Program-made: the position numbers and the translations under genes
The notes under the pieces: generated by a model
Seen by the model: only the letters and a program-made list of their open reading frames with translations
Database searches by the model: none
Told to the model about the DNA's origin: nothing
Assembly (NCBI RefSeq): GCF_030285665.1
Contig: NZ_CP127295.1
Span: 2,666,001 to 2,730,000, forward strand
Direction: 5' to 3'
DNA length: 64,000 bases
DNA from: Amycolatopsis mongoliensis
Lineage (GTDB): Bacteria > Actinomycetota > Actinomycetes > Mycobacteriales > Pseudonocardiaceae
Part shown: piece by piece, positions 51,550-59,350 of the stretch
Position numbering within the stretch: position 1 is the stretch's first letter
Layout of the letters: the number at the start of each line of letters is the position of its first letter

Positions 51550-52316
51550 AGAAGACGCTGACCACCGCCCTCGCCGCGACGCTGCTGGCCGCCCTCACCG
51601 CGTGCGGCACTTCGGGCACCGCGTCGGACACCCTGCGCGTCGGCACGCTCAGCGACTCGAAACCCAACGCCTACCAGGAAAACGGCACCTTCACCGGGTT
51701 CGACAACGAGCTGCTCAAGGCCATCGCGGAGAAGGAGGGCCTGAAGCTCGAGTTCGTCGCGACCGACTTCTCCGCGCTGCTCGGCCAGGTCGCCAACGGC
51801 ACCTTCGACATCGGCAGCTCGGCCATCGCGCAGACCGATGCCCGCAAGAAGACGGTCGGCTTCTCGGCGCCGTACAACTACCAGGCCCTCGGCATCGCGG
51901 CGAGGGAGACCGCCGGCATCACCGACGAGAACTCGTTGGCCGGCAAGCGGATCGGCGTCGTCCAGGGCACCGTGTCGGACGCCTGGCTGGGGTCGAACGC
52001 GCCTGCCGCGCAGGCCGTCCGGTTCCCGAACGACGCCGCCGCGCTGAGCGCGCTCAAGTCCGGCGCGGTCGACGGTGCCGTGTTCGACCAGGCCACCGCC
52101 GAGGACTACGCGAAGAACAACCAGGGGCTCGAGGTGGCCAAGTCGATCGTCACGACCATCCCGCACGGCTTCGCGGTCAAGAAGGGCGACGACGAACTGG
52201 CGACCAAGCTCAATGACGGCATCAAGAAGGTCGTCGCCGACGGGACGTGGCTGAAGGTGCACGACCGGTTCGAACCCACCGCCCCCGTTCCTGCCGACTT
52301 CAAGCCGGGGCAGTAG
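51546..52316 (+). CDS. Polar amino acid ABC binding lipoprotein, tandem copy 3
   Basis: A 256-residue paralogue. Signal MKKTLTTALAATLLAALTAC; mature start SDTLRVGTLSDSKPNAYQEN. The body follows copy 2: NELLKAIAEKEGLKLEFVAT, NGTFDIGSSAIAQTDARKKT, then a variable pocket segment (NYQALGIAARETAGITDENS) and IPHGFAVKKGDDELATKLND. GTG 51546 overlaps copy 2 by GTGA. The permease starts directly after its stop. Confidence 0.9.
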   Translation: MKKTLTTALAATLLAALTACGTSGTASDTLRVGTLSDSKPNAYQENGTFTGFDNELLKAIAEKEGLKLEFVATDFSALLGQVANGTFDIGSSAIAQTDARKKTVGFSAPYNYQALGIAARETAGITDENSLAGKRIGVVQGTVSDAWLGSNAPAAQAVRFPNDAAALSALKSGAVDGAVFDQATAEDYAKNNQGLEVAKSIVTTIPHGFAVKKGDDELATKLNDGIKKVVADGTWLKVHDRFEPTAPVPADFKPGQ

Positions 52317-53084
52317 ATGGACCAGTTCCTCGACACCTTCCTGAACTGGGAGTACATCTGGCAGGTCTTCCCGGACCTGCTCAAAACCGGCCTGCTCAAC
52401 ACGCTCATCCTCGCGCTGACGTCCGGACTGATCGGCATCGTGTTCGGCATGGTGCTGGCGGTGCTGGCTCTGTCCACCAAGCGCTGGCTGCGCTGGCCCG
52501 CGCGGATCTACACGGACATCTTCCGCGGCCTGCCGGCGATCCTGACGATCCTCGTGATCGGCCAGGGCCTCGGCACGCTCGCGCGGGACGTCGTCGGCAC
52601 CAATCCCTACCCGCTCGGCATCCTGGCGCTGAGCTTGATCGCGGCCGCCTACATCGGCGAGATCTTCCGGTCCGGCATCCAGAGCGTCGACCACGGGCAG
52701 CTGGAGGCCAGCCGGGCCCTGGGGATGAGCTATGGCAAGGCGATGGCGCTGGTGGTCATCCCGCAGGGCGTGCGGCGCGTGCTGCCCGCGCTGGTGAACC
52801 AGTTCATCGCGCTGATCAAGGACTCCAGCCTGGTGTACTTCCTCGGCCTGCTCTCCGAGCAGCGCGAGCTGTTCCGCATCGGGCAGGACCTCGCGGCCAA
52901 CACCGGCAACCTGTCACCGCTGGTCGCCGCCGGGTTCGTCTACCTGGTCATCACCGTGCCGCTGACGCACCTGGTGAACCACATCGACAAGAAGCTCCGG
53001 ACCGGCCGCAAGGTGCGCGCCGCCGAACCGGACGAGCGTGATCCGGTCGAGCTCGGCGCCGGGGGGAGGGTCGGCACGTGGTGA
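52317..53084 (+). CDS. Polar amino acid ABC permease
   Basis: A 255-residue HisM/GlnP-class permease. It opens YIWQVFPDLLKTGLLNTLIL, has FRGLPAILTILVIGQGLG and the EAA loop QLEASRALGMSYGKAMALVV before IPQGVRRVLPALVNQFIALI, both standard. KDSSLVYFLGL is the late conserved segment. ATG 52317 begins at the base after the TAG of the third binding protein. It probably forms a homodimer that serves all three binding proteins. Confidence 0.94.
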   Translation: MDQFLDTFLNWEYIWQVFPDLLKTGLLNTLILALTSGLIGIVFGMVLAVLALSTKRWLRWPARIYTDIFRGLPAILTILVIGQGLGTLARDVVGTNPYPLGILALSLIAAAYIGEIFRSGIQSVDHGQLEASRALGMSYGKAMALVVIPQGVRRVLPALVNQFIALIKDSSLVYFLGLLSEQRELFRIGQDLAANTGNLSPLVAAGFVYLVITVPLTHLVNHIDKKLRTGRKVRAAEPDERDPVELGAGGRVGTW

Positions 53085-53809
53085 GTTCGTCCAGTGTGGA
53101 GCTTCGGGACATCCACGTCCGCTTCGGCACCCTGGAAGTCCTGCGCGGCGTCGACCTGAAGGTCGAGAGCGGCCGGACGACGTGCGTGATCGGACCGTCC
53201 GGCTCCGGCAAGTCGACGCTCCTGCGGTGCGTGAACCGCCTGCAGGAACCCGACTCCGGCGACCTGCTGCTCGACGGCGAGTCCGTGGTCCGAGCCGACC
53301 CGGACGCACTGCGCCGGCGCGTCGGCATGGTGTTCCAGCACTTCAACCTCTTCGGTCACCGGAGCGTGCTGGACAACATCGTGCTGCCGCTGCGGAGCGT
53401 GAAGAAGCTGAGCAAGGAGGAAGCGTCGGCGATCGCCCGCGCACGCCTAGCCGACGTCGGTCTCGCGGACAAGGCGCCGTACCGGCCGAGCGCGCTTTCG
53501 GGTGGTCAGCAGCAGCGCGTCGCGATCGCCCGGGCGCTGGCGATGGACCCCGAGGTGATGCTCTTCGACGAGGCCACCAGCGCGCTCGACCCCGAGCTGG
53601 TCAAGGGCGTGCTCGACCTCATGGCCGGGCTCGCCTCGCGGGGTCTCACGCTGATCGTCGTCACGCACGAGATGGGCTTCGCCCGGAGCGTGGCCGACGA
53701 GGTCGCGTTCATGGACGCAGGCCGCATCGTCGAGCAGGGCCCACCGGCGCAGCTGTTCGACGACCCGCAGAGCCCCCGCCTCCAGCGCTTCCTGTCCCAG
53801 GTGCTCTAG
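53078..53809 (+). CDS. Polar amino acid ABC ATPase
   Basis: A 243-residue GlnQ/HisP-type ATPase. Walker A is IGPSGSGKSTLLRCVNRLQE, the Q-loop is VGMVFQHFNLFGHRSVLDN, the signature is [20 protein letters not shown], and Walker B is VMLFDEATSALDPELV, then VTHEMGFARSVADEVAFMD. The GTG start overlaps the permease by 7 bp. It ends the operon; two palindromes lie in the 324 bp that follow. Confidence 0.95.
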   Translation: MVSSSSVELRDIHVRFGTLEVLRGVDLKVESGRTTCVIGPSGSGKSTLLRCVNRLQEPDSGDLLLDGESVVRADPDALRRRVGMVFQHFNLFGHRSVLDNIVLPLRSVKKLSKEEASAIARARLADVGLADKAPYRPSALSGGQQQRVAIARALAMDPEVMLFDEATSALDPELVKGVLDLMAGLASRGLTLIVVTHEMGFARSVADEVAFMDAGRIVEQGPPAQLFDDPQSPRLQRFLSQVL

Positions 53810-53913
53810 GTCGCGCGTCTGAGGTTCGTTGACAGCGGCCCGGCCCTGCGCGCCAAGGTGGCATCGGGTGCATCGGACCCGGATCTGCCGAGGGTCGCGC
53901 CGGCTGGTCGGAC

Positions 53914-53963
53914 GACATGAATGAGTCATTCATGTCGCCGGACGAGGTGAATGGGTCATTCAC
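53914..53963. repeat. Double palindrome, family A copy 2 (degenerate)
   Basis: GACATGAATGA-G-TCATTCATGTC (53914-53936 in two arms of 11) is followed by GTGAATG-GGT-CATTCAC (53947-53963 in arms of 7). Compared with 19022-19074, the outer and inner units have each closed on themselves, with CGCCGG between them. Confidence 0.65.
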
Positions 53964-54057
53964 TGCATCGCGGCCGGGACTGCCCGGGATGGGCTCTCAT
54001 GGCGCAGGTTCCCGCCGCCCCGAACGCCAAACACCCTGCAACGCGCGACACTAGCCG

Positions 54058-54103
54058 GTCGTGAGTGTTTAGGGCGGTTCTAACCGCCCTAAACACTCAC
54101 GAC
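54058..54103. terminator. Long palindrome, family B copy 3
   Basis: Identical over 46 bases to 7301-7346, with 22-nt arms and CT loop. It ends 30 bp before the MOSC gene and lies between genes on the same strand. Its exact identity to a copy 46.7 kb away suggests recent spread or strong constraint. Confidence 0.8.
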
Positions 54104-54121
54104 GGGTGGGGGGCGTCCGGG

Positions 54122-54127
54122 TAGCCT
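54122..54127 (+). promoter_or_regulatory. -10 box for leaderless MOSC-protein mRNA
   Basis: TAGCCT, six bases, then ATG 54134. Confidence 0.55.
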
Positions 54128-54133
54128 GCGGGC

Positions 54134-55015
54134 ATGGCGAGGATCGCGCGGCTGACGTACTACCCGGTCAAAGGCTGTGCCGGCACCTCGGTGCCGGCCG
54201 CGGAGGTCGGGCCGGCCGGGCTGGCGCACGACCGCGTCTTCCAGGTCGTCGCCCCGGACGGCGACTTCCGCAGCCAGCGGCGGTACCCGGTGCTGGCGTC
54301 GGTCCGGCCGCGAGTGCTCGGCGACCGGCTCGCGCTGTCGGCGCCGGGTTTCGACGACCTCGTCGTCGACGTCCGGCGCGACGGCCCGCGGCACCCGGGT
54401 TCGACGTTCTCCTGGCAGGGCAGCGGTGTCCACCAGGGCGAGGAAGCCGCGCAGTGGTTCTCGGACCTGCTCGGCCTGCCGTCCGTCCTGATCGGGGTCG
54501 CGCCGGACCACGAGCGCGTCACCGGCGGCGAGACGCCCGGCACGGCCGCGTTCGCCGACGGGCACGCGCTGCTCGTCGCCAGCGAGTCCTCTTTGGACGG
54601 TTTGAACGCGCGCATCCTCGAACGCGGCGGCGAGCCCGTGCCGATGGACCGCTTCCGGCCCAACGTGATCGTCTCCGGCTGGGCCGAGCCGCACACCGAG
54701 GACGAGGTCCGCGCGATGACCGCCGGCACCGCGAAGTTCAGCTACGCCAAGCAGTGCGTGCGCTGCACGGTCCCGATGGTCGACCAGGAGACGGGCGAGA
54801 AGGCCGGCCCCGAGCCCATCCGCACGCTCGCGGGCTACCGCCGGCACCCGGACGGCGGCGTGATCTTCGGGATGAAGGCCGCGGTGCTGCAGCCCGGTCA
54901 GGTGGCGGTCGGCGACGAGGTGATCGTGCACTCCTGGGCGGGCCCGAGCCCGAGCACGGCCGCGGCGGAACCGCCGTTGACGGCGACGGCGAGCCGTCCG
55001 GCGGAGTCGGTGTAG
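54134..55015 (+). CDS. MOSC-domain protein with MOSC_N domain
   Basis: A 293-residue protein related to the molybdenum-cofactor sulfurase C-terminal domain and to mARC/YcbX enzymes. The N-terminal domain starts MARIARLTYYPVKGCAGTSV and GPAGLAHDRVFQVVAPDGDF. The MOSC part has DRFRPNVIVSGWAEPHTEDE and KFSYAKQCVRCTVPMVDQET, whose CxxC-like Cys pair (QCVRC) includes the conserved Mo- or sulfur-binding Cys. It may reduce N-hydroxylated compounds or carry sulfur. The last 118 bp overlap the SAM hydrolase gene on the opposite strand. Confidence 0.88.
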   Translation: MARIARLTYYPVKGCAGTSVPAAEVGPAGLAHDRVFQVVAPDGDFRSQRRYPVLASVRPRVLGDRLALSAPGFDDLVVDVRRDGPRHPGSTFSWQGSGVHQGEEAAQWFSDLLGLPSVLIGVAPDHERVTGGETPGTAAFADGHALLVASESSLDGLNARILERGGEPVPMDRFRPNVIVSGWAEPHTEDEVRAMTAGTAKFSYAKQCVRCTVPMVDQETGEKAGPEPIRTLAGYRRHPDGGVIFGMKAAVLQPGQVAVGDEVIVHSWAGPSPSTAAAEPPLTATASRPAESV

Positions 55016-55704
55016 AGCACGCTCGCGCCGGCGGGCACGTCGGCGAAGGTCCGCCCGATCTCGGTGATCACCGCGACCCGCTCGCTGTGCACGGCAACCG
55101 GGCCGGACAACCCCGACAGCTCCAGGTCCGCCGGGGTCGCGGCGAGCTGGACGTTGCCGAAGTGGTCGACCGTCAGCACCTCCGACACCAGCTTCCCGGG
55201 GAACGCCGCCACGAACGGTTCCGGCAGCGCGACCAGGTCGTCGACGCGGTCGCCGAAGTCCGCCGGCGCGACTCCCAGGGCGAGGTGCGCCGCCGCGGGC
55301 GCGAAGACGTCCCGCCCGTGGAAGGTCGCCGACGTGACCGGCAGCCGCAGCGACGGCTCGGCCAGCTCGTACGCCGCCCGGACCCCGCCCAGCGCGTGCG
55401 CGGCCGGCAGCAGGACACCGTTGTCCGGCCCGACCAGCAGCCCGCCGTCGGCGACGACGACCACGCCGAGCCGGTCCGTGCCCACACCCGGGTCGACGAC
55501 GGCGACGTGCACCGCTTCCGGCAGGAACGGCACGGTCTGGGCCAGCGCCATGGCCCCGTGCCGGACGTCCTGGGGCGGCACCTCGTGCGTCACGTCGAGC
55601 ACCCGCACGGCGGGTGCCAGCCGCGCGATCACGCCGTGGCAGGCCGCCACGAAGCCGTCGCGCAGGCCGTAGTCGGTCGTCACCGAGATCCAGTCGTACG
55701 CCAT
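54898..55704 (-). CDS. SAM hydroxide adenosyltransferase (DUF62 family)
   Basis: A 268-residue enzyme of the fluorinase/chlorinase fold. It starts MAYDWISVTTDYGLRDGFVA, with the conserved Asp in TTDYG, then ACHGVIARLAPAVRVLDVTH, VVDPGVGTDRLGVVV, GPDNGVLLPAA and FHGRDVFAPAAAHLA. The Asp-Arg-His triad of this group acts on water, giving adenosine and methionine from SAM; DHFGNVQLAATPADL in the second domain fits. Nothing suggests halide use. ATG 55704 is preferred to an ATG 15 bp upstream. Tail-to-tail overlap with the MOSC gene is 118 bp. Confidence 0.9.
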   Translation of the reverse strand: MAYDWISVTTDYGLRDGFVAACHGVIARLAPAVRVLDVTHEVPPQDVRHGAMALAQTVPFLPEAVHVAVVDPGVGTDRLGVVVVADGGLLVGPDNGVLLPAAHALGGVRAAYELAEPSLRLPVTSATFHGRDVFAPAAAHLALGVAPADFGDRVDDLVALPEPFVAAFPGKLVSEVLTVDHFGNVQLAATPADLELSGLSGPVAVHSERVAVITEIGRTFADVPAGASVLYTDSAGRLAVAVNGGSAAAVLGLGPAQECTITSSPTAT

Positions 55705-55738
55705 GCCAGCATCATCCATGGTGGCGGAGCGTGCCCGT

Positions 55739-55744
55739 TAGGGT
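55739..55744 (+). promoter_or_regulatory. -10 box for leaderless purC mRNA
   Basis: TAGGGT, seven bases, then GTG 55752. Confidence 0.5.
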
Positions 55745-55751
55745 TCAGCGC

Positions 55752-56756
55752 GTGACCCCCCTCCCCGCGTGCCGGGAGCTCGTCCCCGGCAAGGTTCGTG
55801 ACCTCTACGAAGTCGGCGACGACCTCCTCCTGCTCGTCGCCTCCGACCGCATTTCCGCCTTCGAACAGGTCTTCCCCACCCCCGTCCCGGACAAGGGCCA
55901 CGTCCTCACCTCGATGAGCGTGTTCTGGTTCGCCGAACTGGCCGACGTCCTCCCGAACCACCTGGTGGCCTTCGACGGGCCCCGGATCCCGGAAGCGGTC
56001 CGTGGCCGCGCGCTGCTGGTCGAACGGCTCGACATGCTGCCGGTCGAGGCCGTCGTCCGCGGTCACCTCACCGGCCGCGGGTACGCCGACTACCGCCGGT
56101 CCGGCTCCGTGTGCGGGGTCGCGCTGCCGGCCGGGCTGCCCGAGTCGGCCCGGCTGCCCGAGCCGATCTTCACGCCGTCCACCAAGACCCGGCCCGGCGA
56201 ACCCGACGTGAACATCGACTTCGAGGCGTTCGTGGACATCGTCGGCCGCAAGCTCGCCGAGGAGGTCCGGGAGGCGTCGCTGGAGCTGTACCGCCGCGGT
56301 GCCGCGCGGGCGGCCGAGCAGGGCCTGCTGCTGGCCGACACGAAGTTCGAGTTCGGCATCGGCAGGAACGGCGGGCTCGTGCTCGCGGACGAGCTGCTGA
56401 CCCCGGATTCGGCGCGCTACTGGCTCGCGGGCGCCCACCGGCCTGGCCGTCAGCGGCGGTCGTTCGACAAGCAGCAGGTGCGTGACTGGCTGGTCGGCCC
56501 GGCATCCGGCTGGGACTGCGTCTCGGCGCTGCCGCCGTTGCCGCCCGAAGTGGTGGCCGCCACGCGCGCCCGCTACCTCGAGGCATGCCACCGCATCACC
56601 GGGCGTTCCCTGGCAGACTGGCTTCGTGATCCTGCTGATCTGCGGCAGCCTGCGAGCAGGCTCCGGCAATGCGGCGGTGCTGGGGACCGTGGCGACGCTC
56701 ACCTCGAGCACGACCTACACCGGCCTCGGCGACCTGCCGCACTTCAACCCGGATGA
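55752..56756 (+). CDS. purC: SAICAR synthetase, with an unusual C-terminal extension
   Basis: A 334-residue reading frame for the ATP-dependent ligase that joins CAIR and aspartate. LVPGKVRDLYEVGDDLLLLV, ASDRISAFEQVFPTPVPDKG, EAVVRGHLTGRGYADYRRSG and GLLLADTKFEFGIGRNGGLV are diagnostic. The normal end is near SLADWL (residues 286-291). Here it runs 40 residues further over the start of the next gene with an Arg- and Gly-rich tail unlike the family. In the neighbouring frame a TGA at 56627-56629 would overlap the next gene's GTG as GTGA, so a one-base loss near 56600-56625 is possible. Confidence 0.93.
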   Translation: MTPLPACRELVPGKVRDLYEVGDDLLLLVASDRISAFEQVFPTPVPDKGHVLTSMSVFWFAELADVLPNHLVAFDGPRIPEAVRGRALLVERLDMLPVEAVVRGHLTGRGYADYRRSGSVCGVALPAGLPESARLPEPIFTPSTKTRPGEPDVNIDFEAFVDIVGRKLAEEVREASLELYRRGAARAAEQGLLLADTKFEFGIGRNGGLVLADELLTPDSARYWLAGAHRPGRQRRSFDKQQVRDWLVGPASGWDCVSALPPLPPEVVAATRARYLEACHRITGRSLADWLRDPADLRQPASRLRQCGGAGDRGDAHLEHDLHRPRRPAALQPG

Positions 56757-57141
56757 CGACCGCGACCCGCTGCACCCCGCCGTCGCGGAGCTGCGCGCGG
56801 CGATCAAGGCGGCCGACGCCGTCCTGATCTGCACGCCGGAGTACGCGGGCGGCCTGCCGGGTTCGTTCAAGAACCTCCTGGACTGGACGGTCGGCGGTGG
56901 CGAGATCTACGGCAAGCCGGTGGCGTGGATCAACGCGTCGTCGGTCGCCGCGCCGACCGGCGGCCGCGACGCCCACGACTCGCTCCGCAAGGTCTTGACG
57001 TACGCGGGCGCGAAGATCGTCGACGAGGCGTGCGCACGGATCCCGGTCTCGCGAGCGGACGTCGCCGACGGCCAGGTCGCCGACCCCGATCTGCGGGGCC
57101 GGATCGCGGTGGCGGCGCAGCGCCTGCGCGAAGGCGTCTGA
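56626..57141 (+). CDS. NADPH-dependent FMN reductase-like flavoprotein
   Basis: A 171-residue flavodoxin-fold protein. VILLICGSLRAGSGNAAVLG is the FMN-phosphate loop, and LICTPEYAGGLPGSFKNLLD with WTVGGGEIYGKPVAWINASS is the signature of the NADPH-dependent FMN reductase/quinone reductase family. GTG 56626 is inside the purC frame; CAGACT lies six bases upstream, so leaderless expression is possible, or coupling if purC truly stops there. Substrate is probably a quinone or azo compound. Confidence 0.88.
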   Translation: MILLICGSLRAGSGNAAVLGTVATLTSSTTYTGLGDLPHFNPDDDRDPLHPAVAELRAAIKAADAVLICTPEYAGGLPGSFKNLLDWTVGGGEIYGKPVAWINASSVAAPTGGRDAHDSLRKVLTYAGAKIVDEACARIPVSRADVADGQVADPDLRGRIAVAAQRLREGV

Positions 57142-57215
57142 CCCTTCCGGCAACGGTCGCCCGCCCGTCCTGCGCAGTTCACGACGACGTCAGACGCGTC
57201 CGTCCCAATGGTGGC

Positions 57216-57911
57216 GTGGACGCTCGCTTGCTGGTTTCGCTGTCGGGAATCACCCCGCGCACGCTGCACCGGTGCGCCGACCTCGCGGCCGAGCTCGACC
57301 GCCGCCGGGTGCCGCTCTCGGTGCTGTACGCCGCCCGCACCGGCGGAGGCCCGGTGACGGAGTGGGTGCGCACGCGCGCCCGGGCCGGCGATTCCGTGCT
57401 GCTGCACGGGTACGACCACACCGTCACGCCCACGCACCGCACGGTGTACCTGGGCAAGAAGGCGGAGTTCGCGACCCTGCCGGCGCACGAGGCGCGGCTC
57501 CGGCTGATCGCGGCGAAGGCCGCGCTGGACAACGCCGGCCTGTCCGTCGACGGCTTCGCACCACCGCGCTGGATCGCCTCCCAGGGCACGCTGCAGGCGC
57601 TCGCGGAACACGGGTTCCGCCTGTGCGCGGACCTCGGCGCGGTCCGCGACCTCGTCACGGGTGAGGTGCGCCGGGCGCGCGTGAGCGAGTTCACGAGCCA
57701 GTCGCACCGCACGGAAACGGTGCGCTGTTTCGCACTGGTGCTGGCGGCGGCGCGCGCGGCCCGCCGGGGCGGGCTGGTCCGGCTGGGGGTGGACGCCACG
57801 GACCTCACCCGCCCCGGCCTCCGCCAAGCCTTGCTCGACGCCGTCGACGTGGCGTTGGAGAACCGCGCGTACGGCGCGACGTACGGTTCGCTGCGCACGG
57901 TGGCGGCCTAG
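57216..57911 (+). CDS. DUF2334-type polysaccharide deacetylase-like protein
   Basis: A 231-residue protein related to carbohydrate esterase 4. It begins VDARLLVSLSGITPRTLHRC, then RRRVPLSVLYAARTGGG, and DSVLLHGYDHTVTPTHR supplies a His-x3-His-like metal site (HGYDH). PPRWIASQGTLQALAEHGFR matches the family's later motif. No signal peptide is seen. The first catalytic Asp common to CE4 enzymes appears as SLSG rather than D-D, so activity is uncertain. It overlaps the MBL gene by 4 bp tail to tail. Confidence 0.75.
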   Translation: MDARLLVSLSGITPRTLHRCADLAAELDRRRVPLSVLYAARTGGGPVTEWVRTRARAGDSVLLHGYDHTVTPTHRTVYLGKKAEFATLPAHEARLRLIAAKAALDNAGLSVDGFAPPRWIASQGTLQALAEHGFRLCADLGAVRDLVTGEVRRARVSEFTSQSHRTETVRCFALVLAAARAARRGGLVRLGVDATDLTRPGLRQALLDAVDVALENRAYGATYGSLRTVAA

Positions 57912-58543
57912 AACTTCGCGGGTTCGGCCCGCTCCAGCACCTTGACCTCGGTGCCTTCGGGCGCGAGGTTGCCGAACAGGCCGTAGTGCATGGCCGGGTT
58001 GGCCAGCACGGCTTCGTGGATCGGCACGGCGACCCGCGGCGCGACGGCCCGCAGGTAGTCGACCGCCTCGCCGGCCTTGAGCCACGGCGCGCCCGTCGGC
58101 AGGCCCAGCACGTCGATCCGCTGCTCGGGGACGAAGAACGAGTCGCCGGGGTGGAAGAACGCGCCGTCGTCGAAGACGTAGCCGATGTTCGGGATCACCG
58201 GGATGTCGGCGTGGATGACGGCGTGCTCCCCGCCGACGGCCTTGATCGAGGTGTCCCCGACGGCGAAGGCGTCCCCCACGTTGGCGACGTCGAACGGCAG
58301 GCCCAGTTTTTCGATCTCGGGAGCCGAGCCGGGATCGACGATCAGCTTCGCGTCCGGGTTGGCTTCGAGGACCTTCGGCAGCCGGTCGACGTCCAGGTGG
58401 TCGAAGTGCTGGTGCGTGATCAGCACGGCGGACAGCTCCCGCTCACCCTCGAACCCGGTGGAGAACGCGCCGGGGTCGATCAGGATCCGCTCGGAGCCGG
58501 TCTCCAGCAGCAGGCAGGCGTGTCCGAAATGGACGATACGCAT
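57908..58543 (-). CDS. MBL-fold metal-dependent hydrolase (UPF0173-like)
   Basis: A 211-residue metallo-beta-lactamase-fold hydrolase. It opens MRIVHFGHACLLLETGSERI and LIDPGAFSTGFEGERELSAV; the metal motif is LITHQHFDHLDVDRLP, and the later His is in HAVIHADIPVIPNIGYVF and IHEAVLANPAMHYGLFG. AGGAG precedes ATG 58543. Substrate unknown; the group includes small lactone or nucleotide hydrolases. Confidence 0.9.
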   Translation of the reverse strand: MRIVHFGHACLLLETGSERILIDPGAFSTGFEGERELSAVLITHQHFDHLDVDRLPKVLEANPDAKLIVDPGSAPEIEKLGLPFDVANVGDAFAVGDTSIKAVGGEHAVIHADIPVIPNIGYVFDDGAFFHPGDSFFVPEQRIDVLGLPTGAPWLKAGEAVDYLRAVAPRVAVPIHEAVLANPAMHYGLFGNLAPEGTEVKVLERAEPAKF

Positions 58544-58576
58544 CGATGTTCTCCTTCACAGGTGGTCGATTCCAGC

Positions 58577-59347
58577 CTAGTCCGGGTTCGTCAGCCGGCG
58601 CCGGATGTCTTCGAGGTCGCCGGAGTGCACCCCGGCCTCGAGGAGGTACCGCTCGGCGTCGAATCCTTCGAGCGTGTCCCGGATGACGGCCGCGGTCGTC
58701 GTGTTCCGCTCCGCGAGGACGGCCGCGATGGCCGGTCCCTGGTCTTCGGTGCCCATCTCGGCGAACAGCGCTTTCACCGGCTCGGCGGACAGGGCGTAGT
58801 CCGCGGCGATCGCGTCGGGTCCGACGCCGGCGAGCGCCAGCAGCAGGAGCGCGACCAGTCCGGTCCGGTCCCGCCCGGCGCCGCAGTGGAACAGGACGCC
58901 GCCGGGGGCGGACCGGGCGATCGCCGCCATGACGGCGGCGCAGCGCTCGGCCTTCCGGTCGAGGAAGAGGCGGTAGTAGAGCGGGGTCCCGTTCAGCCGC
59001 TCGCGGTTGACGTGCCGCCAGAACTCGACGTCGTCGATGTCGTCGAGGGGAACCTCCACCCGCTCGATACCCGCCGGTGTGGCGACACCGGCCGCGGCGG
59101 CGAACCGCGCCGAGCCCGCCAGCGCCGTCGGGCTGTCCGCCGTCGGCCGGATCTCGTCGGCGTTGCGCAGGTCGATGACGGTCCGGACGCCGGACTCCCG
59201 CGCCTGGGCCCAGCCGGCGTCGGTCACGAACCGGAGGTCCGCCGCCCTGAAGAAGGCGCCACGGCGAGTCGTGCGACCCGCTCTGGTCGGCAGGCCGCCG
59301 AGGTCTCTGGTGTTGTGGAAGCCGTCCCAGGTCACCGCTCTGCTCAT
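58577..59347 (-). CDS. Tyrosine-protein-phosphatase-like (DSP/PtpB-type) phosphatase
   Basis: A 256-residue cysteine phosphatase. It starts SRAVTWDGFHNTRDLGGLPT, the usual opening of the bacterial PtpB-like group, and has the P-loop VLFHCGAGRDRTGLVALLL (HCxxGxxRT). Aspartate in the N-terminal half (NADEIRPTADSP) may be the general acid. It begins 3 bp after the ArsR gene stop and is likely cotranscribed with it. It could act on phosphotyrosine or on phosphoinositides. Confidence 0.87.
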   Translation of the reverse strand: MSRAVTWDGFHNTRDLGGLPTRAGRTTRRGAFFRAADLRFVTDAGWAQARESGVRTVIDLRNADEIRPTADSPTALAGSARFAAAAGVATPAGIERVEVPLDDIDDVEFWRHVNRERLNGTPLYYRLFLDRKAERCAAVMAAIARSAPGGVLFHCGAGRDRTGLVALLLLALAGVGPDAIAADYALSAEPVKALFAEMGTEDQGPAIAAVLAERNTTTAAVIRDTLEGFDAERYLLEAGVHSGDLEDIRRRLTNPD

Positions 59348-59350
59348 GCG

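Larger units (their letters stand above)
53810..54133. other. Intergenic region with two palindromes
   Basis: This 324-bp gap between two rightward genes holds family A copy 2, family B copy 3 and the MOSC gene's -10 box. No coding frame with a start signal was seen. Confidence 0.65.

Noticed and set aside
54898..55704. SAM-dependent halogenase
   Set aside because: The protein resembles the hydroxide adenosyltransferase branch, and no halometabolite genes are adjacent.
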